Shown one piece after another: positions 7,929-17,176 of a DNA stretch of 64,000 nt. Within the stretch, counting starts at the first letter, position 1. Every line of letters begins with the position of its first letter. The position numbers and the translations under genes are program-made. Source of the stretch: Chryseobacterium cucumeris. GTDB taxonomy: Bacteria; Bacteroidota; Bacteroidia; Flavobacteriales; Weeksellaceae. The notes below the pieces were generated by a model. That model was not told the DNA's origin. It made no database searches and saw only the letters and a program-made list of their open reading frames with translations. The DNA is taken from the NCBI RefSeq assembly GCF_001593385.1, contig NZ_LUVZ01000012.1:310001-374000 (forward strand), written 5' to 3'.

Positions 7929-10007
7929 TTATCTGTTGAGTTGTTTTGTTTTGAGCCAGTAAGAAGTAGATTGATAGGCTGATACAGCATCATCAACCAG
8001 TTTCTGATCTGGATCTTTTAATAATTTTTCGTCGTAATACAGTTTAAATTCCGGTTTCAGATCACTTTTTTCCAGTTCCAAAGAATACTGTTTTACCTTT
8101 TTAACCGGTGAAATAATAGTCAAACGTTCACCTTTGATAAATCCAAGATCCTGATAGGTTGCCACATAAGCTTTAGGCTGGAATTCAGGTTTAAACACAT
8201 CCTGACCCAGGAATTTAGATTGATAGTTGAAATTTAATAATCCCATAAGAGTAGGCATTACATCTATCTGAGACATCAGTGCATCAAATTTCTGAGGCTG
8301 AATAAATCCTTCAGAGAAAATCATGGCAGGAATTCTGTATTTATCCATTGGAAGTTCTGTTTTCCCGGCGCTGGATGCACAATGGTCTGCAATAATAACA
8401 AAAACCGTATTCTTGTACCAGTCTTGTTTCTTAGCCATATCGAAGAACAGCTTAAGAGAGTAGTCTGTATACTTTACACCCCCTTCACGGGATTTTGCTG
8501 TTCCCGGAATATCAATTCTTCCGTCAGGATAAGTAAACGGTCTGTGGTTGGAAACCGTCATCCAGTGATTGAAAAATGGTTTTCCTGATTTGGCTTCGGC
8601 ATTCATCACCTGAATAGCTTTTCTTGCCATATCTTCATCAGCAACCCCCCAAACATTGGCAAAAGTGATTTCTTCAGGTTTAAAGTTGTTTCTGTCTACA
8701 ATTCCATAGCCGTTCCCTCCGAAGAAGTCCTGCATATTATCAAAATAGCTGTATCCGCCGTATAAAAACTTGACATCATATCCTTTAGACTTGAAAACAC
8801 TTCCGGTTGTGAATTTATTCTTATTGTCATCTCTCTTGATGATACTTTCTCCTGCTGTAGGAGGAATACACAATGTTAAAGCTTCCAGTCCGCGTACCGT
8901 TCTGTTTCCGGTTGCATACAGATTGGTAAACATGAGTGATTTATCAGCAAGACTGTCCAGGAAAGGAGTGATTTTTTGGGTATTGCCATAATGTTCCATG
9001 AAATCTGCAGAAAGACTTTCAATGGAGATCAATACTACATTTTTCTTCACTTCAGGCTGCTCCGCAACGACAGCTCTTGATAACGTATGCTGTGGGTACT
9101 GGCTTAAAAAATTCTTTTCGGCCTGCTGCTGGTTAATCTGCGAGTAGAACTGGAAGTAATCCAGTTCATTATGGGTAAACGCCCAGTAGAACTTAGGAAG
9201 TCCGTTGGCTTCAATTTCGTCGGCGAAAACATTGTCAGATTTGATTTGCATCAAAGACGGTATTGCCAGCGCACTCAACGCGCAAAGTACCATAAAACTG
9301 CCCAGAAGAAACATTTTTTGTTTAAAGTCCGGAAGTTCCAGCAATTCATCTTTTGTTTTCTTATAAATGAACCACGTGATGGTAAGGGTAACAAGCATGA
9401 TGGCAGAAAACAATGGAATTACAGGGTAACTTTCCATGATATTCCCAATCACTTCATTGGTATAAATAAGATAGTCTACAGCAATAAAATTATAACGAAC
9501 TCCAAATTCATTATAGAAGAAGTATTCACTGACTCCGTTGAAAATGATCAGAAGAACGTATAATAATAATGTGATGAAATATAATGTGTTACGTATTTTT
9601 ATCCTTTGAGTAGGAAGGAAAAGCATCAATCCAAAGAAAAGAGTTTTTATCCCTACGAAAACAAGCGCTATTTCCATGATGGAACCTCCATACTGCTTGA
9701 AAATATTGTTCGGCACAAGCCATATATAAAGGAAGAATAGAACCAGAGCACTCAGAATAATGTGTCCGTAAGGTTTTTTATATTTTGAATTGGAAAGAAA
9801 GAGGAAGTAAAGAGCGAGAATGGAACTGGCCAGTATGAAAACAAAAATGTCATTCACCAGACCTATCAGCAAAACTTTTACGACTTCGAAAAATCCAAAA
9901 CTAGCAGTAGTAATAGGATGAAAAAAGAATACTGTTCTTATTATCAACGAAATAATAAGATAGAAAATTCCTAAATACAGGAAGGGTTTTATTTTTTTTA
10001 AAAACAT
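7929..10007 (-). CDS. LTA synthase family / sulfatase-fold membrane protein
   Basis: A 692-residue protein with about five N-terminal membrane helices and a large extracytoplasmic alkaline-phosphatase/sulfatase-fold domain, as in lipoteichoic acid synthase and the MdoB/EptA relatives. Visible motifs are VVLISIESLSADF (metal and nucleophile region) and VFVIIADHCASS (metal-binding Asp-His). In Gram-negative Bacteroidota such enzymes are thought to transfer phospho-head groups to envelope glycans; the acceptor cannot be told here. The frame extends to a GTG at 10034, but a -7 promoter element overlaps that codon, so the ATG at 10007 (MFLKKIKPF) was chosen. Confidence 0.88.
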   Translation of the reverse strand: MFLKKIKPFLYLGIFYLIISLIIRTVFFFHPITTASFGFFEVVKVLLIGLVNDIFVFILASSILALYFLFLSNSKYKKPYGHIILSALVLFFLYIWLVPNNIFKQYGGSIMEIALVFVGIKTLFFGLMLFLPTQRIKIRNTLYFITLLLYVLLIIFNGVSEYFFYNEFGVRYNFIAVDYLIYTNEVIGNIMESYPVIPLFSAIMLVTLTITWFIYKKTKDELLELPDFKQKMFLLGSFMVLCALSALAIPSLMQIKSDNVFADEIEANGLPKFYWAFTHNELDYFQFYSQINQQQAEKNFLSQYPQHTLSRAVVAEQPEVKKNVVLISIESLSADFMEHYGNTQKITPFLDSLADKSLMFTNLYATGNRTVRGLEALTLCIPPTAGESIIKRDDNKNKFTTGSVFKSKGYDVKFLYGGYSYFDNMQDFFGGNGYGIVDRNNFKPEEITFANVWGVADEDMARKAIQVMNAEAKSGKPFFNHWMTVSNHRPFTYPDGRIDIPGTAKSREGGVKYTDYSLKLFFDMAKKQDWYKNTVFVIIADHCASSAGKTELPMDKYRIPAMIFSEGFIQPQKFDALMSQIDVMPTLMGLLNFNYQSKFLGQDVFKPEFQPKAYVATYQDLGFIKGERLTIISPVKKVKQYSLELEKSDLKPEFKLYYDEKLLKDPDQKLVDDAVSAYQSTSYWLKTKQLNR

Positions 10008-10033
10008 GTATTGTCTGTCTTTATTAATTTTCA

Positions 10034-10041
10034 CAAAGATA
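10034..10041 (-). promoter_or_regulatory. -7 promoter element (TATCTTTG)
   Basis: Minus-strand TATCTTTG matches TAnnTTTG 26 bp before the chosen ATG at 10007 and overlaps the alternative GTG start, which decides the start. Confidence 0.6.
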
Positions 10042-10125
10042 GTTTTTGTAGGGAACTTTTGACGGAAAAAAAGAAAAACATCCTTTTTATTAATAAGATT
10101 TATGAATTATTTATATACTAATAAA

Positions 10126-10152
10126 AAAGGGACTATTAAAAATAGCCCCTTT
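10126..10152 (-). terminator. Terminator after ribH
   Basis: AAAGGGaCTATT pairs with AATAGcCCCTTT across a short loop, just downstream of the ribH stop. Confidence 0.7.
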
Positions 10153-10175
10153 ATATTGTTAAAGTGAATAAAAAG

Positions 10176-10694
10176 TTAAGAATGTCCGAAACCGATATTC
10201 CCCTTTTTATCAGATAATCTCTTTTTGAAATCAATCATTCTTAGCGCTGTAACGGCTGCTTCCACTCCTTTATTTCCAAGATCTCCACCACTTCTTGCAA
10301 TAGATTGTTCTTTGTTATCATCTGTTAATACACAGAAAATAGTGGGGGTGTCCGTCATGATGTTACAGTCTTTGATTCCCTGCGCTACTGCAGAGCATAC
10401 ATAGTCAAAATGTGGAGTTTCCCCACGGATCACACATCCGATAGAAATTACTGCATCATATTTTCTCTCTTTGCAAAGCTGCATACTAGCATAGCTTAAT
10501 TCGAAAGCTCCTGGTACAGGGAAAAGTTTGATATTTTCAGGTTTTACCCCTTCTTTTTCAAGGATTTCCAAAGCTGCATCACGAAGATTGTAAGTTACAA
10601 AATCATTCCACTCAGAAAAAACAATGCCGATAGAAAAATCTTCGGCATTAGTTATATGAAGTGGCTTGTAATCGGATAGATTAACTGTTGCCAT
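10176..10694 (-). CDS. ribH: 6,7-dimethyl-8-ribityllumazine synthase
   Basis: A 172-residue lumazine synthase, the penultimate enzyme of riboflavin synthesis. It condenses the ribityl-uracil amine with dihydroxybutanone phosphate. Typical segments are FSEWNDFVT (substrate pocket), VPGAFELSYA, ISIGCVIRGETPHFDYVCSAVAQG (catalytic histidine) and the C-terminal GNKGVEAAVTALRM. It starts 3 bp after the TPR protein gene, so the two are co-transcribed. Confidence 0.97.
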   Translation of the reverse strand: MATVNLSDYKPLHITNAEDFSIGIVFSEWNDFVTYNLRDAALEILEKEGVKPENIKLFPVPGAFELSYASMQLCKERKYDAVISIGCVIRGETPHFDYVCSAVAQGIKDCNIMTDTPTIFCVLTDDNKEQSIARSGGDLGNKGVEAAVTALRMIDFKKRLSDKKGNIGFGHS

Positions 10695-10697
10695 TTT

Positions 10698-11405
10698 TTA
10701 ATAATATTTAGTCATTTCGATATAAGAATCAGACATTCCATTGTCGTAGTCCTGATATTTCTCGTCAATTGCAGAGAAGTATTTTTTAGCTTCTGCATTT
10801 TTCTTTAATCCTAAAGCAACAATACCTGCTTTTCTTGTAAAATAATACGTTGTATAAGGATCATCAGATGCTGTAGCAGCCTGATCTAATAAAGACAGAG
10901 CTTCATCATTTTTGTTAAGACCTGATTTTGCATCAGCCATTGCTCCATACTTCATTGCCATCAAGGTTTTGTTTTTGGAAGAGAATTTATCCAAAAGATC
11001 ATATGCTTCCTGGAACTTTCCTTCTTTGAATTTTAATAAACCAGCATTGTAAGCAGAAAGTTTACCAATTTCAGTAGAAGAATATTCATTAGCTGTACCT
11101 ATAAAACCTGGATTAGCTGCAGATTTTCCACCTAAGGCATCTTTATCTTTACCTTCCGTAAGATTTTTTTGAGCAGCAAGGAAACTTTTTACAGCCTCAG
11201 TGTTCTTTGGAGCAATTACAAATTGCTTATAAGCAAAGAATCCTAAAACTCCTAAAATCAAAGCTCCAAATACAAAACCAAGCGGCTTTGAATATTTTTC
11301 AACAAATCTTTCAGTGTTTAAAGCCTCTCTGTCAAGGTCTTTAAAGAACTCAACTGTTTCTTTACCTTCTTGCTCGTTCTGAGCACTCTTTCCCAATTTT
11401 GCCAT
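10698..11405 (-). CDS. Single-pass membrane protein with tetratricopeptide repeats
   Basis: A 235-residue protein with a cytoplasmic charged N-terminus, one membrane helix near residues 43-65 (GFVFGALILGVLGFFAYKQF) and a periplasmic part made of TPR-like helices (GKFQEAYDLLDKF, AMADAKSGLNKNDEALSLLDQA). The layout resembles YfgM/ancillary SecYEG-associated proteins, but that role is inference. It is the first gene of a two-gene operon with ribH, and a -7 element lies just upstream. Confidence 0.8.
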   Translation of the reverse strand: MAKLGKSAQNEQEGKETVEFFKDLDREALNTERFVEKYSKPLGFVFGALILGVLGFFAYKQFVIAPKNTEAVKSFLAAQKNLTEGKDKDALGGKSAANPGFIGTANEYSSTEIGKLSAYNAGLLKFKEGKFQEAYDLLDKFSSKNKTLMAMKYGAMADAKSGLNKNDEALSLLDQAATASDDPYTTYYFTRKAGIVALGLKKNAEAKKYFSAIDEKYQDYDNGMSDSYIEMTKYY

Positions 11406-11426
11406 AAGTTTTTAAAAATTGAAATG

Positions 11427-11434
11427 CAAATTTA
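11427..11434 (-). promoter_or_regulatory. -7 promoter element (TAAATTTG)
   Basis: Exact TAnnTTTG match on the minus strand, 22 bp before the TPR protein start. Confidence 0.6.
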
Positions 11435-11528
11435 ATTGTTTCTGAGAGATTTACAAAATACTTTGTGAGTATTATTGACGAAATCTTGTGAATTGTTAAT
11501 GGTGAATGATGAATTTATTAAAAAAAAG

Positions 11529-11622
11529 ATGCTTCGAGATGTTCAGCATGACACTTCTGATAGTGCTTGTTCTAATCTCACAGTAAATGATTAGCGTTGT
11601 CATGCTGAACCTTTCGAAGCAT
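11529..11622. repeat. Dispersed-type inverted repeat with 24-bp arms
   Basis: The left arm (11529-11552) begins ATGCTTCGA and ends GTTCAGCATGAC; the right arm (11599-11622) is its complement with two central mismatches. The arms enclose 46 bp. Sequences of the form GTCATGCTGAAC...TCGAAGCAT are seen between genes in many Bacteroidota genomes, so this is probably one copy of a short mobile palindromic (MITE/REP-like) element. Its number in this genome cannot be told from one window. Confidence 0.75.
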
Positions 11623-11634
11623 ATATATTAAGTC

Positions 11635-12171
11635 TTAGTATCCTAAAATATGGTAGATCTCTGCACCGAATTTCTTCAGTTTTTCATCACCGTTCAGACC
11701 TTGTAAACCGATAAGGAAACTAAACTGTGAAACAATTGCTCCTTGCTTTTCTACCAATTTTGCTGCAGCTTCAGTAGTTCCTCCCGTGGCTAAAAGATCA
11801 TCATGGATTAAAACTCTTTGTCCAGGTTTTATCTGGCCTTCACGGGTTTCAATAATGGCACTTCCATATTCCAGATCATACTTTTCTGAAATAATTGGCG
11901 GGGGAAGTTTTCCTGCTTTTCTGATTAGAATAAATGGTACTTCCAATGCCACAGCGATAGCGATTCCAAAAAGGTAACCGCGGCTTTCAATTCCGCAGAC
12001 TGCATCTATTTTTCCTTTACTGAATGCAACAAGGTCTGCAATGACATCTTCGTAAAGTTTTGGGTCTAAAAAGATAGGTGAAATATCCTTAAACTGGATT
12101 CCCGGAATCGGAAAATCAGGGATATTTTCAATTGTTTCTTCTAATCTTTTGATCAGTTCTGCTGAAGCCAT
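11635..12171 (-). CDS. apt: Adenine phosphoribosyltransferase
   Basis: A 178-residue purine-salvage enzyme converting adenine and PRPP to AMP. The PRPP-binding motif VLIHDDLLATGGTTEAA, the adenine-pocket region CGIESRGYLFG and the start IPDFPIPGIQFKDI are all typical of Apt. It begins 3 bp after the stop of the lipoprotein gene and is co-transcribed with it. Confidence 0.97.
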   Translation of the reverse strand: MASAELIKRLEETIENIPDFPIPGIQFKDISPIFLDPKLYEDVIADLVAFSKGKIDAVCGIESRGYLFGIAIAVALEVPFILIRKAGKLPPPIISEKYDLEYGSAIIETREGQIKPGQRVLIHDDLLATGGTTEAAAKLVEKQGAIVSQFSFLIGLQGLNGDEKLKKFGAEIYHILGY

Positions 12172-12174
12172 TTA

Positions 12175-13374
12175 TTAATTGATTTTATAGCTGGAAATTT
12201 TCCAGTCTCCATTTACATTTTTAAGCCCGAAAGTTACTTTTAAAGAAGTTGTCTTCCCACTTTTATCCGTTACATCATAAGTAGCGTTTACGCTCGCACT
12301 ATTAGCATTAGCTCCACTTGTCGTAATGTTTTTTACATTTACATTTTTTACAGATCCAAAGCCTGAAGTAGGATTTGAGAAAGATTCATAACTTCCCCAG
12401 CTTGGATTACTGGCTGTTTCGTATGCTGCTTTTAAGTTTTGAGAACTCACACTGTTCAGGAACTTACTTACTGTATTTTTAGGGTCTGCAGTAGGCTGCT
12501 TTGGTGCAGCTGGTGTTGCTGGAGTAGCTGTTGCAGGATCCGTAGTTGCTCCAGGAGTTGCTGTTGGATTGTTTGGATCTATCACTGCGCTTGGTTGCTC
12601 TGTCACCGCTGTCGAATCAGTTTTTGGAATGGCAGGAACTTTTAGAGCTGCTGCATTGACATCAAGCCCGATTTTAGACATTTTGAAAGTCTTGGCAGTT
12701 GTTTTTACAGAAACCGTGATATCAATTTTATTATCTACCACTTTTGAAGCAGGGATAGAAGAGAACTTTAAATTGAATCCTTTAAAGTTATTATCCTGCA
12801 TAAGGTTTTTAGCAGTAGCCAATCTTACACCGTTACTGAAGACTTCAAGAGTGGCTTCAAGGCCAGCTCCTGTGAAAGATACAGGGTTTCCGGCTGCATC
12901 TACAAGTCTTGGAACAATCTGGATTGCTGTAGGTGCTCCGGTTCCGTCATCTCCCGTAGGTCTTGTCACAAGGCTTAGTGATCCGGCTTTCACATCGTTA
13001 GGATCGCTTTCTTTAGCTTTATCATCCCCGAAGATATTCATCTCTCCAAGTGATGGTGGGGCAGTACTTGCCCATTCTATTCCGTTTTTCTGAGCCACTT
13101 CGTCAGCCAAAGACATGATTTCAGGAACTTTCTTTCCGTTAATCAGTTTTCCAAGGGCTTTTAGCTCATTGATATCACCGTCTGCCTCTACTCCAAATGT
13201 TTTAAGGATATAAAGAGCTTCATTAAACTTAATCTGCTTAATGGTAGGTAAACTGGAAGTCATATCATTGATACTTGACTGCAGTGTTTTAGTATTCGTA
13301 GCATCTACATGATCTTTCTTGCATGCTGTAAAAAGCAACAGACTGAAAACAAGTAGAAAAGAAAACTTTTTCAT
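12175..13374 (-). CDS. Hypothetical lipoprotein
   Basis: A 399-residue lipoprotein. The start MKKFSFLLVFSLLLFTAC gives a clear lipobox with Cys near residue 18; the 20 residues upstream in the frame are not signal-like, so 13374 was chosen. The N-terminal half looks like a folded domain, a Pro/Thr/Ala-rich linker follows (residues about 265-310), and the C-terminal 95 residues (KFLNSVSSQNLKAAYE to GDWKISSYKIN) resemble NTF2-like/DUF4878 domains. No function is known. It is transcribed with apt. Confidence 0.75.
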   Translation of the reverse strand: MKKFSFLLVFSLLLFTACKKDHVDATNTKTLQSSINDMTSSLPTIKQIKFNEALYILKTFGVEADGDINELKALGKLINGKKVPEIMSLADEVAQKNGIEWASTAPPSLGEMNIFGDDKAKESDPNDVKAGSLSLVTRPTGDDGTGAPTAIQIVPRLVDAAGNPVSFTGAGLEATLEVFSNGVRLATAKNLMQDNNFKGFNLKFSSIPASKVVDNKIDITVSVKTTAKTFKMSKIGLDVNAAALKVPAIPKTDSTAVTEQPSAVIDPNNPTATPGATTDPATATPATPAAPKQPTADPKNTVSKFLNSVSSQNLKAAYETASNPSWGSYESFSNPTSGFGSVKNVNVKNITTSGANANSASVNATYDVTDKSGKTTSLKVTFGLKNVNGDWKISSYKIN

Positions 13375-13391
13375 TTTTATTTGGTTTGTTG

Positions 13392-13399
13392 CAAATTTA
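13392..13399 (-). promoter_or_regulatory. -7 promoter element (TAAATTTG)
   Basis: Exact TAnnTTTG match on the minus strand, 18 bp before the lipoprotein ATG at 13374; the longer start at 13434 lies upstream of it, supporting the chosen start. Confidence 0.6.
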
Positions 13400-13490
13400 A
13401 TAAAACCTTTATTAATACTGGATTTTATTTTCACTTTATGTTTTATGGCTTGTTTTATTTCTTTTTCATAATAGCCATAATCCTATATTT

Positions 13491-14507
13491 TTACTTTTTT
13501 TGGGGTTGTTCTTTTAAGTCTCCTTTGAAAAAATTGCTGAAGATGGTCTGCATATTCGGGAATGAAGAATCCTGCCAGTAAGAAGTTTTGTAATTACTGT
13601 TTTCTTTATCAAATTTTACTTTTTCAATATCATTGTCGTTGTTAAAGCTAAGTTCTGTAGGATAGAAATTTGTGTAAACGGCAATCTGATTGTATTCGGG
13701 TTCGCTTTTGTGTTTAAGCTTAACAAAAACAAGTTCATTGTATTCAAGAAAATCTTTCAATGTCTTTTCTGATCCCTTTTCAAAAGACATATTCAATATG
13801 GTTCTGATATCATAAAATCGATATCCGAAAAATGAAAATTCTTTTTCCTGAAGTGCTCCGCCTGTCACCTCAATCTGATCTTTACGATCGCCTTTCAATT
13901 CTCTGATGATATTTCTTTTTGTTTTATATTCTTCCGGATTTCCTACATTTTTAAGTTTTGGAATCTGTAGAGAATTTCCATAATCCCATGATGAAGTTTC
14001 TTTCTTCTCGTTTTTAGGTTCTGTCAATCTGAAAACCCTGTATTGTTCCACGTTTGTACTTTTTAGCTTTTTTGTTTTGTTGTCAAAAATATAGGTTACA
14101 ATTCCATCGGTATAACTATTCAGTTTATTATTTACGGTCACGTAAGCATTAAAATTTCCTTTGATAAAAATGTATTTGGCAGGTTTGTTATTTTTGATAA
14201 CTACGGTTTCAATCTCTTTTACCTGATCATTGATTTTAATAATGGGCTGGTCAAAATCGGAATATGATAAGGTGGCAACAGGAAAATTATTATAGACAAG
14301 CTGAAACTTTTCCTGCGAGGGAGATAATGATTGTTTGTCAATCTTGCCTTCAATATCTGAGTATGCCAGAATAGTTCCATCTTTCCCAAACACTGAAACT
14401 CTGGGAAGGGGAGCACTACTTTTTTCAGAAACGAAAGTGATGGTCTGTGCAGAAATAAAACTATATAAAAAAAGAAAGAATGTGTAAAGGAAAAGTTTGG
14501 TTTTCAT
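13491..14507 (-). CDS. Secreted protein with carboxypeptidase-regulatory-like N-terminus
   Basis: A 338-residue exported protein: signal peptide (KTKLFLYTFFLFLYSFISAQ), then a roughly 80-residue domain resembling carboxypeptidase regulatory-like folds (FVSEKSSAPLPRVSVFGKDG, DIEGKIDKQSLSPSQEKF) often found at the start of Bacteroidota envelope proteins. The remainder is mixed alpha/beta with no recognised motif. It is monocistronic, separated from the act operon by a strong terminator. Function unknown. Confidence 0.72.
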   Translation of the reverse strand: MKTKLFLYTFFLFLYSFISAQTITFVSEKSSAPLPRVSVFGKDGTILAYSDIEGKIDKQSLSPSQEKFQLVYNNFPVATLSYSDFDQPIIKINDQVKEIETVVIKNNKPAKYIFIKGNFNAYVTVNNKLNSYTDGIVTYIFDNKTKKLKSTNVEQYRVFRLTEPKNEKKETSSWDYGNSLQIPKLKNVGNPEEYKTKRNIIRELKGDRKDQIEVTGGALQEKEFSFFGYRFYDIRTILNMSFEKGSEKTLKDFLEYNELVFVKLKHKSEPEYNQIAVYTNFYPTELSFNNDNDIEKVKFDKENSNYKTSYWQDSSFPNMQTIFSNFFKGDLKEQPQKK

Positions 14508-14568
14508 AGTAAGTTTTTTTTAATTGTTGATCCCATCAATGGCGACGAGTTACCTGATATACATAAAA

Positions 14569-14598
14569 AAAGACTGATTGTTTTAACAATCAGTCTTT
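14569..14598 (-). terminator. Terminator of the act operon
   Basis: 14-bp perfect arms (AAAGACTGATTGTT and its complement) with a 2-nt loop, about 25 bp after the actF stop. Confidence 0.85.
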
Positions 14599-14623
14599 TA
14601 TAATTTTATTTTGTTACAAGTCC

Positions 14624-15955
14624 TTAGAAAGGATACTCATAAATTTCAGATTCGTGTAAGAATGGGTTTCCTGTAGGAATCAACTTCAGTTTAGATAAAG
14701 CTGAAAGTACAGTAAACATAAATAATCCAGCTACGAACAGGATTGCTCCTAGGATTAACAGGAATACTTCAGGAGTGTTCCAGTATGGTCCTACTGTTCC
14801 TGGCATTACCATGTTGAAGTAATCTAAGATGTGTCCTAAGATTACTACTACTGCCATTGTAGTAACTACTTTGTAGTTTCTCTTGATGCTGCTGCTTACT
14901 AATACCAATAGTGGTAATAAGAAGTTGATGATCAACATCGGTAAGAAAGTAGGAGAGTAGTGCTGGAATCTACCGAAGAAGTAGTTAACCTCTTCCGGAA
15001 CGTTGGCATACCAGTATAACATGAACTGAGCGAACCATGTATATGTCCAAAGCATACTTGTAGCGAAAAGGAATACTCCTAAATCGTGTAAGTGGTTATC
15101 ATTGAACTGTGGTAAGAAACCATTTTTCTTAAGGTAAACACTTAATAGAATGATTACAGCAATACCACTTGAAAGGCAGCTAACCATTGAATACCAGATA
15201 TACATTGTAGAATACCAGTGAGGGTCAATAGACATTAACCAGTCCCAAGCCCAAGCTGCAGAAGCAAATCCGAAGAATGCAATATATCCTACTGCCCATC
15301 TGTAAAGCATTTGATACTCTACTTTAGATTTCGTTTCATCTACTTTCTTAGACTGAGCTTTCAATTTCCAAGCGAAGAAAGAAGCACCAATCACATAGAT
15401 TAAAGTTCTTACTGCATAGAAAGGAATATTTAAGAATTTTTTCTTTTCAAATAAGATCACATCAAAATGCGGAGAATCCGGGTTTGTCAATTCAGGGTCC
15501 ATCCAGTGGAATAAGTGACCATTATGAGTGATGTTTAAGATCATCAGGATTACCAGGATTGCACCACCGTAAGGAATATAAGAAGCAATAGCTTCCATTA
15601 CTCTTGTAATGATGATTGGCCATCCTGCATGGGCAGCGTGCTGAATAGAATAGAAGAATAATACGCAGCAGCTTACTCCAAAGAAAAATACAGCTACAAA
15701 ATGTATTGCTGCTAAAGGCTGGTTGTGTACCTGCAATGTAGCGTGCTCAAGGTGAGCCGCGTGATCCTGAGGTCCAACCATTTCACTTGAGTGTGTAGGA
15801 GCAGTATGACCTGAAGCATGAACAGCTTCCATCATTTGTTCTATTTTCTCAGTAGATATTCCTTTGTTCAAAAAGAAACCAATACCGAAAAGAACTAAAC
15901 CTACAACAAGAAGTATTATAGAAGTTGATTTTAATTTTGGTGAAAAACTATACAT
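14624..15955 (-). CDS. actF: Alternative complex III subunit ActF
   Basis: A 443-residue polytopic inner-membrane protein with about ten helices, the ActF-type quinol:cytochrome c oxidoreductase subunit. Segments such as GWPIIITRVMEAIASYIPYGG and WAWDWLMSIDPHWYSTMYIW are typical. An N-terminal periplasmic His-rich loop (SGHTAPTHSSEMVGPQDHAAHLEH) is unusual. It is the last gene of actABCDEF and is followed by the operon terminator. Confidence 0.93.
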   Translation of the reverse strand: MYSFSPKLKSTSIILLVVGLVLFGIGFFLNKGISTEKIEQMMEAVHASGHTAPTHSSEMVGPQDHAAHLEHATLQVHNQPLAAIHFVAVFFFGVSCCVLFFYSIQHAAHAGWPIIITRVMEAIASYIPYGGAILVILMILNITHNGHLFHWMDPELTNPDSPHFDVILFEKKKFLNIPFYAVRTLIYVIGASFFAWKLKAQSKKVDETKSKVEYQMLYRWAVGYIAFFGFASAAWAWDWLMSIDPHWYSTMYIWYSMVSCLSSGIAVIILLSVYLKKNGFLPQFNDNHLHDLGVFLFATSMLWTYTWFAQFMLYWYANVPEEVNYFFGRFQHYSPTFLPMLIINFLLPLLVLVSSSIKRNYKVVTTMAVVVILGHILDYFNMVMPGTVGPYWNTPEVFLLILGAILFVAGLFMFTVLSALSKLKLIPTGNPFLHESEIYEYPF

Positions 15956-15963
15956 TTCTTTTC

Positions 15964-16653
15964 TTATTTTTTAGTTTCGGTAGTCGTTTCAGTTGTTGCT
16001 GGTGCCGCCGCTGTAGCTGCTGCCGGTGCTGCTGCTCCTTTTTTGAAAGCACTCATCACATACATTGCTACTCTCCATCTGTCTCCTGCGTTCAATTGTC
16101 CCGCATAAGATCCCATGGCATTTCTACCGTTTGTTAATACATAATGAACAGATCCTACAGTAATTTCTCTGTCAGCATAGTTGGGTACTCCAGAGAATGC
16201 TCCACTTTGAACGATAGGTCCTTGTCCATCACCTCCTGTACCGTGACATGCAGCACAAGTGTGATCAAACAGTATTTTACCTCTTTCAAGATCCTTAGCT
16301 GCATTAGCTGGGTTCAAAGGAGATGCTGTAAGTTTTTTAGATGCTTCATACCCTGCGTTGTACTCGTCAACATTCTTAGGTAATAAGCTTTCTTCAAAAA
16401 CTCCGTCTTTATTCTGAGGAACTGATCCTTCAACCGGAGAAAGACCTGTTGCACCATTATTTTTAACAAAAGCAGGAATTTCATTTTCATGATCTGAATA
16501 AGCATCCTGAGCTTTCATCAATGGATCATAAGCTACCGGAAAATACATGTCCGGGAAATATACCAACGGAGTATTCTCCTTTGGTCCGCAAGAGTTAAGT
16601 AAAACTGTTGTTAAACCTAAAACCGCTGTAATTTTTAATACATTCTTTTTCAT
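15964..16653 (-). CDS. actE: Alternative complex III monoheme cytochrome c subunit ActE
   Basis: A 229-residue lipoprotein cytochrome c. The lipobox LLNSC places the lipid anchor at Cys22; the heme site CAACH is at about 133-137 and a candidate axial Met lies in GRNAMGSYAG. The conserved DMYFPVAYDP segment before the heme domain marks ActE. An Ala/Pro/Thr-rich tail (about 25 residues) ends the protein. It probably takes electrons from ActA toward the terminal oxidase. The gene lies 8 bp before actF and 1 bp after actD. Confidence 0.93.
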   Translation of the reverse strand: MKKNVLKITAVLGLTTVLLNSCGPKENTPLVYFPDMYFPVAYDPLMKAQDAYSDHENEIPAFVKNNGATGLSPVEGSVPQNKDGVFEESLLPKNVDEYNAGYEASKKLTASPLNPANAAKDLERGKILFDHTCAACHGTGGDGQGPIVQSGAFSGVPNYADREITVGSVHYVLTNGRNAMGSYAGQLNAGDRWRVAMYVMSAFKKGAAAPAAATAAAPATTETTTETKK

Positions 16654-16654
16654 T

Positions 16655-17176
16655 TTAAGCGTCTTTAACAGTTATTTCTTCAACTCCAGTTTCAATAAGC
16701 AACTGTTTTACAGATTCTACATCTTCAGTTACGAATTCCATCATGAATTTATCATCAGTCGTTCTTGGATCCGGGTTCTGAGCAGGAGCTCCTGGATACA
16801 TTTTGTTTCTAACTAGGAAAGTTAAAGACATCATGTGAGCAGCACAGAATACCATTAATTCGAACATTGGAACTACGAATGCCGGCATGTTGTGTCCCCA
16901 GTCAAAAGCTGGTTTACCACCGATATTCTGAGGCCAGTCGTGATTCATCACGTACCAGGTAAGAGTAGCACCAATAGTTACACCATAACAAGCATAGATG
17001 AAAGCGGCATCAGAAATTCTAGTTTTCTTTAAACCTAAAGCTTTGTCTAGTCCGTGAACCGGAAACGGAGTATAAACTTCGTTAATTGCGATTCCTTTAT
17101 CGTTGAATGCTTTAACGCCGTTCATTAAATCGTCGTCGTCAGCATAAAGTCCGTATACAATTTTAGTGGTGCTCAT
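16655..17176 (-). CDS. actD: Alternative complex III subunit ActD (DUF3341)
   Basis: A 173-residue membrane protein with two helices (AFIYACYGVTIGATLTWYV and a second around FVVPMFELMVFCAAHM) and the DUF3341 start TKIVYGLYADDDDLMNG. The start at 17176 (MSTTKIV) is preferred over the nine-residue longer frame. It overlaps the end of actC by 14 bp, indicating translational coupling. Confidence 0.93.
   Translation of the reverse strand: MSTTKIVYGLYADDDDLMNGVKAFNDKGIAINEVYTPFPVHGLDKALGLKKTRISDAAFIYACYGVTIGATLTWYVMNHDWPQNIGGKPAFDWGHNMPAFVVPMFELMVFCAAHMMSLTFLVRNKMYPGAPAQNPDPRTTDDKFMMEFVTEDVESVKQLLIETGVEEITVKDA

Noticed and set aside
10007..10034. Longer start (GTG at 10034) for the LtaS-like gene
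   Set aside because: A -7 promoter element overlaps it; the ATG at 10007 directly precedes the first membrane helix.
12480..12620. Short tandem-like GTTGCTGGAGTAGCTGTTGC repeats
   Set aside because: They encode the Ala/Pro/Thr linker of the lipoprotein; degenerate and not a true DNA repeat.
12569..13093. Plus-strand frame of 174 codons opposite the lipoprotein gene
   Set aside because: Antisense of a well-supported lipoprotein with signal peptide and promoter; no independent evidence.
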